64,000 bases of DNA from Anaerolineales bacterium UBA6055 (GTDB lineage Bacteria > Chloroflexota > Anaerolineae > Aggregatilineales > Phototrophicaceae), in NCBI GenBank assembly GCA_002428985.1, contig DIYL01000016.1:62001-126000 (forward strand), read 5' to 3'. The translations under genes were made by a program, and so were the position numbers. The notes beneath the pieces were generated by a model. That model saw only the letters and a list, made by a program, of their open reading frames with translations, searched no databases and had not been told where the DNA came from. Positions 34,294 through 44,082 of this stretch are shown one piece after another (position 1 is the first letter of the stretch; every line of letters begins with the position of its first letter).

Positions 34294-35502
34294 ATGACAT
34301 CCCCACAAGCCTTAGATGGTATCCGTGTCTTAGATTTCTCACGGGTACTTGCTGGTCCAACCTGTACGATGCTACTCGGCGATATGGGAGCTGATGTCAT
34401 CAAAATTGAACATCCGACCCGTGGTGATGATACGCGTCACTGGGGTCCACCGTGGGTAAGTGATGGAGATGATCGTCAGAGTGCCTACTTCATCAGTGTA
34501 AATCGCAACAAACGTAGCGTGACAATTAACCTAAAAGACGAGCGTGGACGCGACATCATCCGCGAACTGGTCAAATCATCGCACATCGTCATCGAGAATT
34601 TCAAACAGGGGCAAATGGCGAGTTTCAACCTCGGCTATGATGATCTGAAAGCGATTAATCCTGCGTTGGTCTACTGTAGTATCACGGGGTTTGGTCAGAC
34701 GGGGCAATATAGCCAACGTCCGGGATATGATTATGTGATACAGGCCATGAGTGGATTGATGTCGATTACAGGTCCGTCTGACGGTGAACCGCATAAAGTT
34801 GGGGTAGCGATCAGCGATGTGATTACAGGATTATTTGCATCGAACGCTATACTTTCAGCATTGCGCCATGCAGAGCGAACAGGTGAGGGGCAGTATATTG
34901 ATATTTCCTTGTTAGAGAGTCAAATCGCCGCATTGGTAAACATCGCCAGTAACTTTTTAGTGACTGAGCAAACTCCGCCACGGCTCGGTAATTTGCACCC
35001 CAATATTGTGCCGTATCAGACGTTCTCGGCACGTGATGGTGAGTTTGTCTTAGCTGTTGGCAATGACTCACAATTCAATAAATTATGTCAACTGATGAAA
35101 CGTGATGACCTCGCACAAGACCCACGTTATGCAACCAATCCGCAACGTGTTGCTTATCGTGACGAGCTTGTTCCCATCTTAAGCGAAATCTTCAAGACAC
35201 AAGATGTTGCATATTGGGTGGAGCAGCTGTTGACGATGGGGATTCCAGCGGGCCTGATTAATTCGGTTGCTCAAGCCTTAACCGACCCCCATGTACACGA
35301 ACGTGAGCTAATCCAATCTACGCAATTAATGAATGGAAGTCTGGTTGATATTGTTGGATCGCCTCTGAATTTATCCGCAACACCACCACAGTTACGGTAC
35401 CCGCCACCACAACTGGGTCAACATACGGATGAAATTTTGCGGGCGTTGCTCAATCTGGATGAAGCTACATTGGCTAATTATCGAGACGAGCGCATAATCT
35501 GA
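34294..35502 (+). CDS. CaiB/BaiF family CoA-transferase
   Basis: A 402-residue class III CoA-transferase. Family marks are VLDFSRVLAGPTCTMLLGDMGADVIKIE near the start, FISVNRNKRSVTINLK, ENFKQG, the YDYVIQAMSGLMSITG loop, and GIPAGLINS. These enzymes move CoA between organic acids, for example formyl-CoA to oxalate or succinyl-CoA to a carboxylate. No acyl-CoA pathway gene is adjacent, so the substrate is unknown. It follows the HD gene by 24 bases. Confidence 0.9.
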   Translation: MTSPQALDGIRVLDFSRVLAGPTCTMLLGDMGADVIKIEHPTRGDDTRHWGPPWVSDGDDRQSAYFISVNRNKRSVTINLKDERGRDIIRELVKSSHIVIENFKQGQMASFNLGYDDLKAINPALVYCSITGFGQTGQYSQRPGYDYVIQAMSGLMSITGPSDGEPHKVGVAISDVITGLFASNAILSALRHAERTGEGQYIDISLLESQIAALVNIASNFLVTEQTPPRLGNLHPNIVPYQTFSARDGEFVLAVGNDSQFNKLCQLMKRDDLAQDPRYATNPQRVAYRDELVPILSEIFKTQDVAYWVEQLLTMGIPAGLINSVAQALTDPHVHERELIQSTQLMNGSLVDIVGSPLNLSATPPQLRYPPPQLGQHTDEILRALLNLDEATLANYRDERII

Positions 35503-35689
35503 GTTTGCATTGGTTCCGTTGAACGACATTAACTGTGTTGCGCCTAAACATTATTATATAATCGAAGTTAACATATCAGTATCGAATAGAGCCATCGCAG
35601 ACTTCGCAAAGTTGATGATTTCTTATTTAGATACATTATCCAATTTGTTTGCAAACTGGAACTAGAATTTATTTTCAAGGAAGTACCAT

Positions 35690-36469
35690 ATGCCAGTTAC
35701 AAGACGTGATTTTATTAAGATAATGACGACAGGTGCTACGCTTTTATCGGTACCACCATTACTCGCCCAAGAACCGCTTGTCCCCACACCACGTGCTAGC
35801 GTGAAGTGTCCTATTTTGATGTATCATTATATTAGCTCAGCGCCCGAAGATGCAGATTATGTGTTGCGTGATTTAACGGTTCCCCCTGAACAATTTGCCG
35901 AACAACTCGATTATCTGCGTGATAATGGCTTTACGACGATCACAATGACGCAATTATGGGCTGGCATGGAAGGTGCGCCTCTACCTGAAAAACCGATTGT
36001 CCTCACATTCGATGATGGGTATTGGGATGCTCATGCCCATGCCACACCGTTATTATTAGAACGCGGAATGGTTGGTACATTCTATATCTGTAGTGGTTTC
36101 ATGGGGCAACCGAGTTATATGCGCTGGGAAGATGCCGCCCAAATACAGGGTGCGGGTATGGAAATTGGCGGACATAGTGCGACCCATGCTAACTTGAGCG
36201 TACTTGGTCGAGCTGAACTGGAAGTAGAAATTAAAGAATCGACTGCGTTGATAGAACAAACGCTGGGATTACGCCCTGTGAGTTTCTGTTATCCCTTTGG
36301 TTATCACAATACTTTTGTCACCACCATCTTGCGCGAAGCAGGGTATCAAACTGCTGTCACAACATCAGACGCTCTCACTCACTATCGCAATAATCCCTAC
36401 CGTATGGGGCGAGTTAGGATTCGGAATCGTCATACGATCGAATCATTTGCGTGGCTCGTCAACCGTTGA
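35690..36469 (+). CDS. Exported polysaccharide deacetylase (Tat signal)
   Basis: A 259-residue protein. The N-terminus has a twin-arginine signal (TRRDFIK, then a hydrophobic core and cut near LAQEP). The NodB domain shows LTFDDGYWDAHAHA (catalytic D and metal D), GGHSATHANL (metal histidines) and CYPFGYHN. It would remove acetyl groups from a cell-surface or external polysaccharide. Tat export is unusual for this family and suggests that it folds or takes a cofactor before export. Gene stands alone after a 187-base gap. Confidence 0.9.
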   Translation: MPVTRRDFIKIMTTGATLLSVPPLLAQEPLVPTPRASVKCPILMYHYISSAPEDADYVLRDLTVPPEQFAEQLDYLRDNGFTTITMTQLWAGMEGAPLPEKPIVLTFDDGYWDAHAHATPLLLERGMVGTFYICSGFMGQPSYMRWEDAAQIQGAGMEIGGHSATHANLSVLGRAELEVEIKESTALIEQTLGLRPVSFCYPFGYHNTFVTTILREAGYQTAVTTSDALTHYRNNPYRMGRVRIRNRHTIESFAWLVNR

Positions 36470-36591
36470 TGTGACTGCGATTGATGTTATGTTCAAGGTA
36501 GCATGATAATCAGGTCAGGTTTGGCATTTAACAAAAATGTTATCATCTGCTATGATCGGGCATATTTTTCATAACCTGAATGAGAATACAT

Positions 36592-37866
36592 ATGAAAATC
36601 GCCGTCCTAACTTTGATGTTGTTCATCTTTGTGTTGCCATTACACGCACAAGACAATGCAGAACCTGACACTCGAGATATAAATCCATATACTGGTTTGC
36701 AGATAAATGATCCTAATATGTTTGACCGTCGTCCATTATTGGTCAAGATTGTCAATGCACCTGCCGAAGTGCGTCCTTTACAGAAAGGCATCCCACAGGC
36801 AGACATCGTATGGGAATATCTTCTTGCTGGTGGCATCACGCGATTTGCAGCGATTTTCTGGGCAAACGAACCTGATGATGTGGGACCCATCCGGAGTACA
36901 CGCTTAGTAGACTTCAACTTATTACGCAATTACCGCGCGATGTTAGTAACATCGGGTATGGCGATTGGAACACGTGATGCCATGTACGCGAATCCTGATA
37001 TTCCACAATTCGTTGTTTCTGGGGTTGGACCTTGTCCCGCCTTATGCCGTGATGAGTCGCTCGTCAACGAAAAACAAGAATATCGCTTGTTTGGGAACTT
37101 ACCGGAAGTTCGTGATTTGGCTATAGATTTAGGGCGTAACCCCGGTACTGAACCGATTACTGGGATGTTGTTTGATGAGGCAATACAAAATGAGGGGATC
37201 ACAGTGGATCGCTTTGGTATTGCTTATGTCAATACACAGGTGGAATGGGAATGGTCTGCCGAAGAGCAAGCATGGATGCGTTTTCAAGATGGTGAACCTC
37301 ATGTCGATGTCCCATCAGGCGAACAGCTATCTGCAAAAAACGTCATGATTATTGAAGACGACCATGTCGAACAACCTTATGTTGCTAACGATTATTGGGG
37401 ACCCGCCAACTTTGCATTTGATGTTGATCTATTAGAAGGTGGTCGCGCGGTGTTGTTCCGTGACAGACAGTATATCGAAGGCACATGGGTGCGTGATGCG
37501 ATTTTTGACGAAATGCAATTTTTCGATTTAGACGGCAACCCAATGGTGTTTACACCTGGTAATACCTTTTTTAATCTGGTTCCGCGTTGGCTTGGTGGGT
37601 ATCAACTATACTTTGATCTTGCCGAACCGCTACAAGGTACAATCACAACAGAAAGTGTCAATCTGCGCTTTGGACCAACAATCGATTATAGTTCACCATA
37701 CCCTAAATATCGTGATGATGCGGTTACTATTCAAGGGCGTAACAACAGCGGGACATGGCTTCAAATCCGTGATGAAGACAATATCTTATGGGTATCCAGC
37801 GACTTTGTAGACGTCGATGGTGATATTATGACGCTACCGATTGTGCGCCCGACAAACGAATTCTGA
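36592..37866 (+). CDS. Exported DUF3048 protein with C-terminal SH3-like domain
   Basis: About 424 residues with a signal peptide (residues 1-20, cut after LHAQ). DUF3048 (YerB-like) covers roughly 30-310: NPYTGLQINDPNMFDRRPLLVKI, ADIVWEYLLAGGITRFAAIF and VGPIRSTRLVDFNLL. A bacterial SH3 domain follows (about 340-410), with SVNLRFGPTIDYS and the WLQIRDEDNILWVSSDFV ending. Such SH3 domains bind cell-wall or surface polymers. A start at 36580 would add four residues; the ATG at 36592 gives a more typical signal. Function unknown. Confidence 0.88.
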   Translation: MKIAVLTLMLFIFVLPLHAQDNAEPDTRDINPYTGLQINDPNMFDRRPLLVKIVNAPAEVRPLQKGIPQADIVWEYLLAGGITRFAAIFWANEPDDVGPIRSTRLVDFNLLRNYRAMLVTSGMAIGTRDAMYANPDIPQFVVSGVGPCPALCRDESLVNEKQEYRLFGNLPEVRDLAIDLGRNPGTEPITGMLFDEAIQNEGITVDRFGIAYVNTQVEWEWSAEEQAWMRFQDGEPHVDVPSGEQLSAKNVMIIEDDHVEQPYVANDYWGPANFAFDVDLLEGGRAVLFRDRQYIEGTWVRDAIFDEMQFFDLDGNPMVFTPGNTFFNLVPRWLGGYQLYFDLAEPLQGTITTESVNLRFGPTIDYSSPYPKYRDDAVTIQGRNNSGTWLQIRDEDNILWVSSDFVDVDGDIMTLPIVRPTNEF

Positions 37867-37951
37867 TATAATATTTGCGTAACGGCAAGAATTCGTTCAC
37901 AATCTCAGGTTATCGTATAGGTAGTGAATTTAGTGTAAAAGGTATGTTGTT

Positions 37952-38353
37952 ATGACAGAGAAGATTAAAAAGTCCGATGCCGAGTGGCGGGCAGAACTCA
38001 CACCCAATCAATATGCTGTGTTACGTCAACAAGCGACAGAACGCCCCTTCACTGGTGAATATGTGAACAGCAAAAAGAACGGCGTTTATGCGTGTGCCGG
38101 CTGTGGGCAGGAATTGTTCTCATCGGATACAAAATATAATTCCCGCAGTGGATGGCCTAGCTTTTGGGATGTCATTGATGAAGGCAAAGTTGACCTTGTT
38201 GAAGATCTGAGCCATGGCATGCGCCGTGTCGAAGTTGTTTGCAGTCGTTGTGAAGGTCATCTTGGTCACTTGTTTGAAGATGGTCCGCGCGATAAAACAG
38301 GATTACGTTACTGCATCAATTCACTCGCTCTCGAGTTGAAAGAAGATCAATAG
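37952..38353 (+). CDS. msrB: Peptide-methionine (R)-S-oxide reductase
   Basis: A 133-residue MsrB that repairs oxidised methionine in proteins. The zinc site is CAGC and CSRC; the catalytic cysteine is in GLRYCINSLAL, with WPSF and GHLGHLFEDGP as the active-site loops. The family start ELTPNQYAVLRQQATERPFTG is intact. No MsrA is nearby. No signal peptide, so cytoplasmic. Confidence 0.95.
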   Translation: MTEKIKKSDAEWRAELTPNQYAVLRQQATERPFTGEYVNSKKNGVYACAGCGQELFSSDTKYNSRSGWPSFWDVIDEGKVDLVEDLSHGMRRVEVVCSRCEGHLGHLFEDGPRDKTGLRYCINSLALELKEDQ

Positions 38354-38440
38354 TTAGCGCATGTGATTTAAACTGTAGAGGCATGATGTACTGTGCCTCT
38401 GCAAGCAAATAGAAAATAATTTTTTAGAAACTCATACATT

Positions 38441-39241
38441 ATGTCCTTACTCCAACTCCAACATCTCCGCAAAGATTATGGCGGGCTCCGCGCCGTTGAT
38501 GATGTCTCGTTTGATATACCCGAAGGTAAAATTATTGGTTTAATCGGTCCCAATGGCTCGGGTAAAAGTACCCTGATCAATATGATTGCTGGTACAACTG
38601 ATGCGACAGCAGGTAAGATCTTATTTGATGGGGTCGACCCAACCCATATGCCGTCTAACAAAAATTTTCAGCAAGCGGTTGATATAACCAATATGCCTTC
38701 GAATAAAATTTTTCAGCTAGGTATTGCACGGGGTTACCAAGACCCATCGCTCTACTTCAAGATGACTGTGCTCGACAATGTTTTGCTTCCGGTCAAAGAG
38801 CAAATCGGTGAAAATCCATTTGTCGCCCCATTAAAACGATTATGGCGACAGGCAGAACATGACCATGCAAGGCGAGCCCGTGAGGTGTTAGAGCAGGTGC
38901 AATTATTGTCACACTATGACAAACTCGCATCGGATTTATCCGGTGGACAGATGAAATTATTGGAGATTGCCCGGGCATTGATGGGCGACCCGAAATTATT
39001 GCTGTTGGATGAGCCGACAGCGGGTGTTGCTCCAAACCTGGCTTATGATATCTTCAAGCAGATTGCACGATTACGCGAAGATTATGGCATTACCTTTTTG
39101 ATTATTGAACATCGTCTCGAAATTCTGTTTGATTTTGTCGATTATGTTTATGTGATGCATCTTGGTAATCTATTGGCAGAAGGAACACCCGATGAAATCT
39201 CTGCAAATGAGACCGTACGCGAGGTCTATTTTGGGGACTAG
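38441..39241 (+). CDS. livG: Branched-chain amino acid type ABC transporter ATPase, LivG family
   Basis: A 266-residue ABC ATPase. Walker A is GPNGSGKST, the signature LSGGQMKLLEIARALM, Walker B LLLLDEPTAGVAP and the switch IIEHRLEIL. It couples ATP hydrolysis to the LivH/LivM type permeases, whose genes are 35 kb upstream. Between Walker A and the Q loop it contains two tandem 15-residue segments, THMPSNKNFQQAVDI and TNMPSNKIFQLGIAR; family members normally have one. No LivF is adjacent (it lies at 60.8 kb). Confidence 0.9.
   Translation: MSLLQLQHLRKDYGGLRAVDDVSFDIPEGKIIGLIGPNGSGKSTLINMIAGTTDATAGKILFDGVDPTHMPSNKNFQQAVDITNMPSNKIFQLGIARGYQDPSLYFKMTVLDNVLLPVKEQIGENPFVAPLKRLWRQAEHDHARRAREVLEQVQLLSHYDKLASDLSGGQMKLLEIARALMGDPKLLLLDEPTAGVAPNLAYDIFKQIARLREDYGITFLIIEHRLEILFDFVDYVYVMHLGNLLAEGTPDEISANETVREVYFGD
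38643..38716 (+). repeat. 45-base in-frame direct duplication in livG
   Basis: Two copies of about 29 bases with period 45 encode (T)HMPSNKNFQ and (T)NMPSNKIFQ. Several changes between copies are synonymous, so the duplication is not fresh and has probably been kept under selection. Confidence 0.75.
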
Positions 39242-39274
39242 ATTGATGGGTATTTTTTGTAGAGACAACATCCA

Positions 39275-40567
39275 ATGACCCGACGCATCTCAACCACAAT
39301 TGTCCCCTATACTCGCCACTATACGCAATTTCTCGCATCTGATGTCGAAATTAGTGAATTAGCGCAATATCTGTCACAATCTGAGGCGAATGTTGATAGC
39401 CATACATTGGAATTAGCGATTCCGGTTCGACTCAATAAATATGTTGGTGACATCAACATTGCATCGGGTGATCGTCTATTGTTATTCCTCAATAAACCGA
39501 CACTTGATAATCTCCCGCCACCACTCCAAGAAGGCGATAAAATTTTGCGCTTTGAAACAAAATCAGGTGATATTTCACTGCATTCGCGCGGCAAGCATCT
39601 GATTACAGTCGGTGTGCCTGATGATACACGCCAATTTATGCCCGATGTCGATTTACGCTATTTCATTCCCTATCACTATTTGAACTATGTATCGCCCCAT
39701 GTGCTCGAACTACGGTTTGATTTGGATAGCGAGCAGTGGACGGCAAGTTGTGTTGGCGAAACACGGGTACGAATTCAACAATTGGATTTAGGCGCGGATG
39801 AATACCCATTACAAGGTCGCCAAACGGTACAATTTTTTGCATCACATGATGTTCAGCACGCGCAACCGCTCGGGCAGATGATGATAGGTGTTGAGACAAT
39901 TCATGGTCGATCCGAGTGGACACAGATTGATGCTGGAAACGAACAGATACCGATTCGTATTGGACTCGAAAATGCCAAGCAACTCCTGAATGTCTCGGAT
40001 AATGTGCGCATTACCCAAATTATCAATGGGTTGGCACGTCATAATCGGCTGTCATTAGGGGATTACATCAAAGCCTACATTATGCGTCTTGTGTCTCCAA
40101 ACCAGACAGTTGATGTACTTAATCACTATCCTGAAAGTTTTTTGTACGCACCAATGTTGAACACCTACTCGCCGAGCATGTTAAGATTGACCGATGTGCA
40201 TGATAAATCACGAATTTATACATTGTATGTCGGGCATGATGACGAGGAGAAATCACTCGGATTTCATCTTGGGCGCGAGAGCATCCCACTCGATGTTGAT
40301 TTATATCCAGCGTTTATGCGTCAGGGACATGACCCCCGTCAATTTGATACGGATTCGCCTTATCAAGCACAACTGATTTACAGCGCAGACGATAACCGCT
40401 GGCTCATTCATCTGGATGCGGATGCATGTATGCCTGTTTTCCTCAATAATGAACGGCTGACACTTGACCCGCGCCCACTCAAAGTTGATGATGTTATCAG
40501 CCTCGGCCCGAGCATTAATAATTATTATGTGCGCTTGGTTGTGAGTGTTGGGGATGGGATCGGGTAA
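39275..40567 (+). CDS. Large protein with FHA-like C-terminal domain
   Basis: A 430-residue soluble protein without signal peptide. The last 80 residues (YSADDNRWLIHLDADACMPVFLNNERL, then DDVISLGP and YVRLVV) have the strand order of an FHA domain. The first 120 residues (LAIPVRLNKYVGDINIASGDRLLLFL) may be another FHA- or SH3-like beta domain. Key FHA phosphothreonine residues are not clear. It could be a scaffold of the type VII secretion genes, which here lack an EssC-fused FHA domain, but it is 10 kb away. Function unproven. Confidence 0.55.
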   Translation: MTRRISTTIVPYTRHYTQFLASDVEISELAQYLSQSEANVDSHTLELAIPVRLNKYVGDINIASGDRLLLFLNKPTLDNLPPPLQEGDKILRFETKSGDISLHSRGKHLITVGVPDDTRQFMPDVDLRYFIPYHYLNYVSPHVLELRFDLDSEQWTASCVGETRVRIQQLDLGADEYPLQGRQTVQFFASHDVQHAQPLGQMMIGVETIHGRSEWTQIDAGNEQIPIRIGLENAKQLLNVSDNVRITQIINGLARHNRLSLGDYIKAYIMRLVSPNQTVDVLNHYPESFLYAPMLNTYSPSMLRLTDVHDKSRIYTLYVGHDDEEKSLGFHLGRESIPLDVDLYPAFMRQGHDPRQFDTDSPYQAQLIYSADDNRWLIHLDADACMPVFLNNERLTLDPRPLKVDDVISLGPSINNYYVRLVVSVGDGIG

Positions 40568-40667
40568 ACATTCTTGAATCTAGCAAAAAATTATAAACTA
40601 TAGAAACTGAATGTGATTAGTCTATCAGGTCTATATGTACAATATATAGAGGAAAAATCTAACACTT

Positions 40668-41144
40668 ATGATTGACATTGAAACTCAAGAACACTGGCGA
40701 TTTGCTTATTTGAGTGCAATCATCAGATTGGACTTCTTGATCTGGGAATTTGATTTTCAAAAGGAAGTTAGACATCATAGTTATATTGGTTTTCCCTCGC
40801 CAAGTAAACTAATCGATATAGTTGATGGCTTACTCCATGATATTGAAGACCTCCCGCAAGGTGATATAAATAGATTACTGGAAATCCGCCAACGCCTTAA
40901 CGATAAACTCTTGGTAGCTTATAATGTTGGAGAAGATCAAGCCCATAAGGTATGGACTGATGCGTCTGAACCAACTCGCAATAAATATATGGAATATGAC
41001 GTCACAACAATTAGAAATAAGGGGCTTTCACTCGCGGATTTACAATGGTCTCTGGCTGAACAAAGTTGGTTTTTAGAAGCCTTCTGCAAAACATGGATGT
41101 ACGAATGGGGTGAGCAAATTCGACGTAATATGGAAAAAGAGTAA
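40668..41144 (+). CDS. Hypothetical protein
   Basis: A 158-residue soluble protein, mostly helical, with a tryptophan-rich C-terminal part (LQWSLAEQSWFLEAFCKTWMYEWG). No domain is recognised. It is followed after 31 bases by another unknown gene on the same strand. The pair, AT-rich compared with neighbours, could be a small accessory module; nothing in the sequence tells its job. Confidence 0.6.
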   Translation: MIDIETQEHWRFAYLSAIIRLDFLIWEFDFQKEVRHHSYIGFPSPSKLIDIVDGLLHDIEDLPQGDINRLLEIRQRLNDKLLVAYNVGEDQAHKVWTDASEPTRNKYMEYDVTTIRNKGLSLADLQWSLAEQSWFLEAFCKTWMYEWGEQIRRNMEKE

Positions 41145-41175
41145 AACTTAGACATTGCAGTTTTATGGGGTTAGG

Positions 41176-41775
41176 ATGAAAGAGGTTCTCTTAGGTTTCG
41201 ATGCTCGGAGGATGGTTGTAACATTCGACGATGAATGGGATACATCAAGTCGAGAAACATTCTTGCTCAAACATAATATACAAATGCCACTGTCAGTTGA
41301 TGAAATGATATGGAAGCCTTTGATTACTGACGACATGGTGTTCGACCTGCCGCCCAAATATAGCTGGGTTCAGCATCTATGGATGGATTTAGATAAATTG
41401 CGAGATTTTATCAAACTATCTAAGGTGCATTATTGGGAAATTGCAGTCACTCAGTTTTTTGATGAGGAAACATTCGCCCAAAATGGTATCTACCACGTTC
41501 CTCTTAATCCTCAGAGTATTCAACCTGATTGGACATTTCTTGGATACGATGTCGCCGAAGAGGTATTGTTAAGTGGATTAATGAATATGGGGTATAAACC
41601 TGAGATTAAACCACAAATAAGTCGAGAATTTGCTGATGAACTCAATTCGTATCATTTGTTCAAGGACTATGAAGTAGCAAAAAAATTCGCTGTGTGGAAT
41701 CAGACTCGTGATGCTGGACATGGACCGTGGTTTGTGACGGGGCTTTATAGAATTGCTGATAAAAATAGCACATAG
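41176..41775 (+). CDS. Hypothetical protein
   Basis: A 199-residue soluble protein that begins MKEVLLGFDARRMVVTFDDEW. The start at 41176 has GGGG five bases upstream; an in-frame TTG at 41155 is less likely. It contains two W-rich patches (SWVQHLWMDLDKL and GPWFVTGLYRI). No known family is recognised. It likely shares a transcript with the preceding gene. Confidence 0.58.
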   Translation: MKEVLLGFDARRMVVTFDDEWDTSSRETFLLKHNIQMPLSVDEMIWKPLITDDMVFDLPPKYSWVQHLWMDLDKLRDFIKLSKVHYWEIAVTQFFDEETFAQNGIYHVPLNPQSIQPDWTFLGYDVAEEVLLSGLMNMGYKPEIKPQISREFADELNSYHLFKDYEVAKKFAVWNQTRDAGHGPWFVTGLYRIADKNST

Positions 41776-41947
41776 ATGATGGTGGGAAAAATAAGAGGCT
41801 CAGACCCCATTATCGGATGTCTATGAACCTCTTTATACAATATGCCTGCCTATATCTTCCTCTGCAGAATGTTATTCACCATAGTAAGACCGATAGTCAA
41901 AACCTACTGAAAAACCACTATTTGCATAGGTTCTGATCGATTGAAAA

Positions 41948-42883
41948 TTAACCTGCAAGAATCGCGTTGACTTCTTCGACTTCTTCGGCTGTTAATGTCC
42001 AATCCGCAGATTTTGCGTTCGCTTCAAGGTGGCTGAGTTTCGTCAAACCAGAAATTACAGAGCAGACGGTTGGTTGTGCCAATAACCACACATGTGCGAG
42101 TTCCGCCATCGTATGATCGCGTTCTTCTGCCCATGTCGTTAATTTTTCGAGCTTCGTGTAATTGTCATCGGTCATGTAATTCTGGACGTATTCACTCGAT
42201 TCCCCACGTGATCCTGCTGGAGCCGCTTCGTTCCGTTTATATTTACCAGTCAAGAATCCACCAGCAAGTGGGAAGAATGGAATAAAGCCGATGCCATCTT
42301 CTTGACAATAGGGGATTACTTCACGTTCGACATCGCGCTCAAACATGTGATAGTGGGATTGTACGGTGACAAATTTATCCCAATGATTCATCTCAGCCAG
42401 TAGGTTTGCTTTTGCAAGTTGCCAAGACGCATAATCAGATGCGCCGATATAACGGATTTTGCCACTACTTACAAGGTCGTCGAGGGTGCGCATGGTTTCT
42501 TCAATTGGTGTGTTCACATCCCAACGATGCATCTGATACAAATCAATATGATCAGTTTGTAGACGTTTGAGGCTGGCTTCAACGGCGTTACGAATGTGAT
42601 AGCGCGATGCCCCTATGTCGTTTGTACCATCTCCGACTGCAAAATAGCCTTTGGTTGCGAGTACGACCTTATCCCATTTACCCTTGAGTGCAATGCCTAA
42701 TGTTTTTTCGGATTCGCTACCTGTATAGACATCAGCCGTGTCGATAAAGTTGATGCCGAGATCCAATGCTGTATCGATAATGGTGTTGACTTCATCTTGT
42801 GATACTTTGCGACCAAATTGATTTGTTCCCATCCCAATGACTGAGACACGTACACCGGATGTGCCGAGTTGACGATATTCCAT
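41948..42883 (-). CDS. Aldo/keto reductase
   Basis: A 311-residue TIM-barrel NADPH oxidoreductase. It has MEYRQLGTSGVRVSVIGMGT, INFIDTADVYTGSESEKTLG (catalytic D and Y), KVVLATKG (K) and DLYQMHRWD (H). Typical of AKR family 12-like enzymes that reduce aldehydes or sugars. The substrate is unknown. It shares the strand with the Gfo/Idh/MocA gene upstream (74 bases), so both may act on sugars. Confidence 0.9.
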   Translation of the reverse strand: MEYRQLGTSGVRVSVIGMGTNQFGRKVSQDEVNTIIDTALDLGINFIDTADVYTGSESEKTLGIALKGKWDKVVLATKGYFAVGDGTNDIGASRYHIRNAVEASLKRLQTDHIDLYQMHRWDVNTPIEETMRTLDDLVSSGKIRYIGASDYASWQLAKANLLAEMNHWDKFVTVQSHYHMFERDVEREVIPYCQEDGIGFIPFFPLAGGFLTGKYKRNEAAPAGSRGESSEYVQNYMTDDNYTKLEKLTTWAEERDHTMAELAHVWLLAQPTVCSVISGLTKLSHLEANAKSADWTLTAEEVEEVNAILAG

Positions 42884-42957
42884 TGTCTATCTCCCTTTGC
42901 AAAATGTTTTCAATGATGACAAATTGTATCGTAGTAACCTTAGTCGCAGATGATTAT

Positions 42958-44001
42958 TTAGGCATTCATAGCAAGTGGCAAATGCACCACATGACCCTGT
43001 TCCATACTGAGGTGGACAGCCTCTGTAAATTCCATATATTTGACCCCATCACCGAATGCGGTGTGCGTAATCGGTTCGAGACCACGAATCGCATTGATGA
43101 ATTCTTCTTCAACGCGCCACCCCCCATTTTCATTATCGGGAACTGTCAGCGGTTGCAGGGCTTTGTCATCGCGTTGCCCGCCATATAATTTCCCACCACG
43201 GATTTGCAGTGTGCCGTCAGTTCCATATAGGGTTGACGTTGATGCATCCTGCGCGAGACCTGTCACACTAGATAGGCTTATTGAGAGTTGCGCTCCACAT
43301 ACCATATCCGCCATAACATTGAGATGATCAGGTATCTGAAGTGCCATTGGTTTACCATGACTATCTTTGCGGGTTTTGACAACTGTTTTACCCATCGCCA
43401 TGACAGATTGTGCTGACCCAACCCAACGCAAGATCGCTTCGTACCAGATGCCTAGGGACATAATATTGATCCCGCTTAAAGCACGATCATGTCGCCAATG
43501 TGCCTGACCATCAAAATCTGCAAAGCCACCCATCGCTGTCACATCAACTGCCACAATATCACCCAGATACCCCTCATGAATCAGACGTTTAATCGTATTA
43601 TCAAGGTGTAGGGTCATCGGGGATGGAACGATTTGTGTAATGAGCTCTGGATGCTGTTGGGACATCCGAAACATCTCATGGGCTTCTTGCGCATTCATTG
43701 CCATCCGTGCCTCGACCATGACATGTTTGCCTGCATCAAGCGATGCTAAGGTGACGGGGTGGTGCATATAGGGCCATGTTCCAATAACAATTGCATCGGT
43801 ATCGTTGGCATAAACCAATTCGCGCCAATTATCATAGACAGTTGGAATATTAAATGCATCGGCAACATGTTGTGATGATTCTCTCGACCGATTGACGACA
43901 CTGACGATTTCGACATTTTCTTGGTCACGTAGTTTCGGAATATGATGTTTTCGTGTATTATTACCGGCACCAACAACGCCAATACGTATACGATCTGACA
44001 T
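42958..44001 (-). CDS. Gfo/Idh/MocA family oxidoreductase
   Basis: A 347-residue NAD(P)-binding oxidoreductase. The Rossmann motif GVVGAGNNTRKHHIPKL is at the N-terminus, followed by TDAIVIGTWPYMHHPVT and HVMVEARMAMN, in which EARM takes the place of the usual EKP motif. The usual catalytic lysine is therefore missing (A-R for K-P), so the activity may differ or be lost. The start at 43999-44001 follows AAGGGTGGA; a GTG three codons earlier is also open. Sugar or inositol-type alcohols are the usual substrates. Confidence 0.85.
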   Translation of the reverse strand: MSDRIRIGVVGAGNNTRKHHIPKLRDQENVEIVSVVNRSRESSQHVADAFNIPTVYDNWRELVYANDTDAIVIGTWPYMHHPVTLASLDAGKHVMVEARMAMNAQEAHEMFRMSQQHPELITQIVPSPMTLHLDNTIKRLIHEGYLGDIVAVDVTAMGGFADFDGQAHWRHDRALSGINIMSLGIWYEAILRWVGSAQSVMAMGKTVVKTRKDSHGKPMALQIPDHLNVMADMVCGAQLSISLSSVTGLAQDASTSTLYGTDGTLQIRGGKLYGGQRDDKALQPLTVPDNENGGWRVEEEFINAIRGLEPITHTAFGDGVKYMEFTEAVHLSMEQGHVVHLPLAMNA

Positions 44002-44082
44002 AATGTCCACCCTTTATACTCATTCAAACTAATAGCGATTGTAACATGCAAGCGACTATGCTTGCCAAACAAAGGTCTAGAT

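Noticed and set aside
38476..38661. Several long open frames on strands opposite to real genes (also 836-1135, 17768-18235, 23127-23744)
   Set aside because: They lie opposite well-supported genes, have no ribosome sites and show the biased composition of shadow frames; the one at 23 kb mirrors the 39-bp repeat array.
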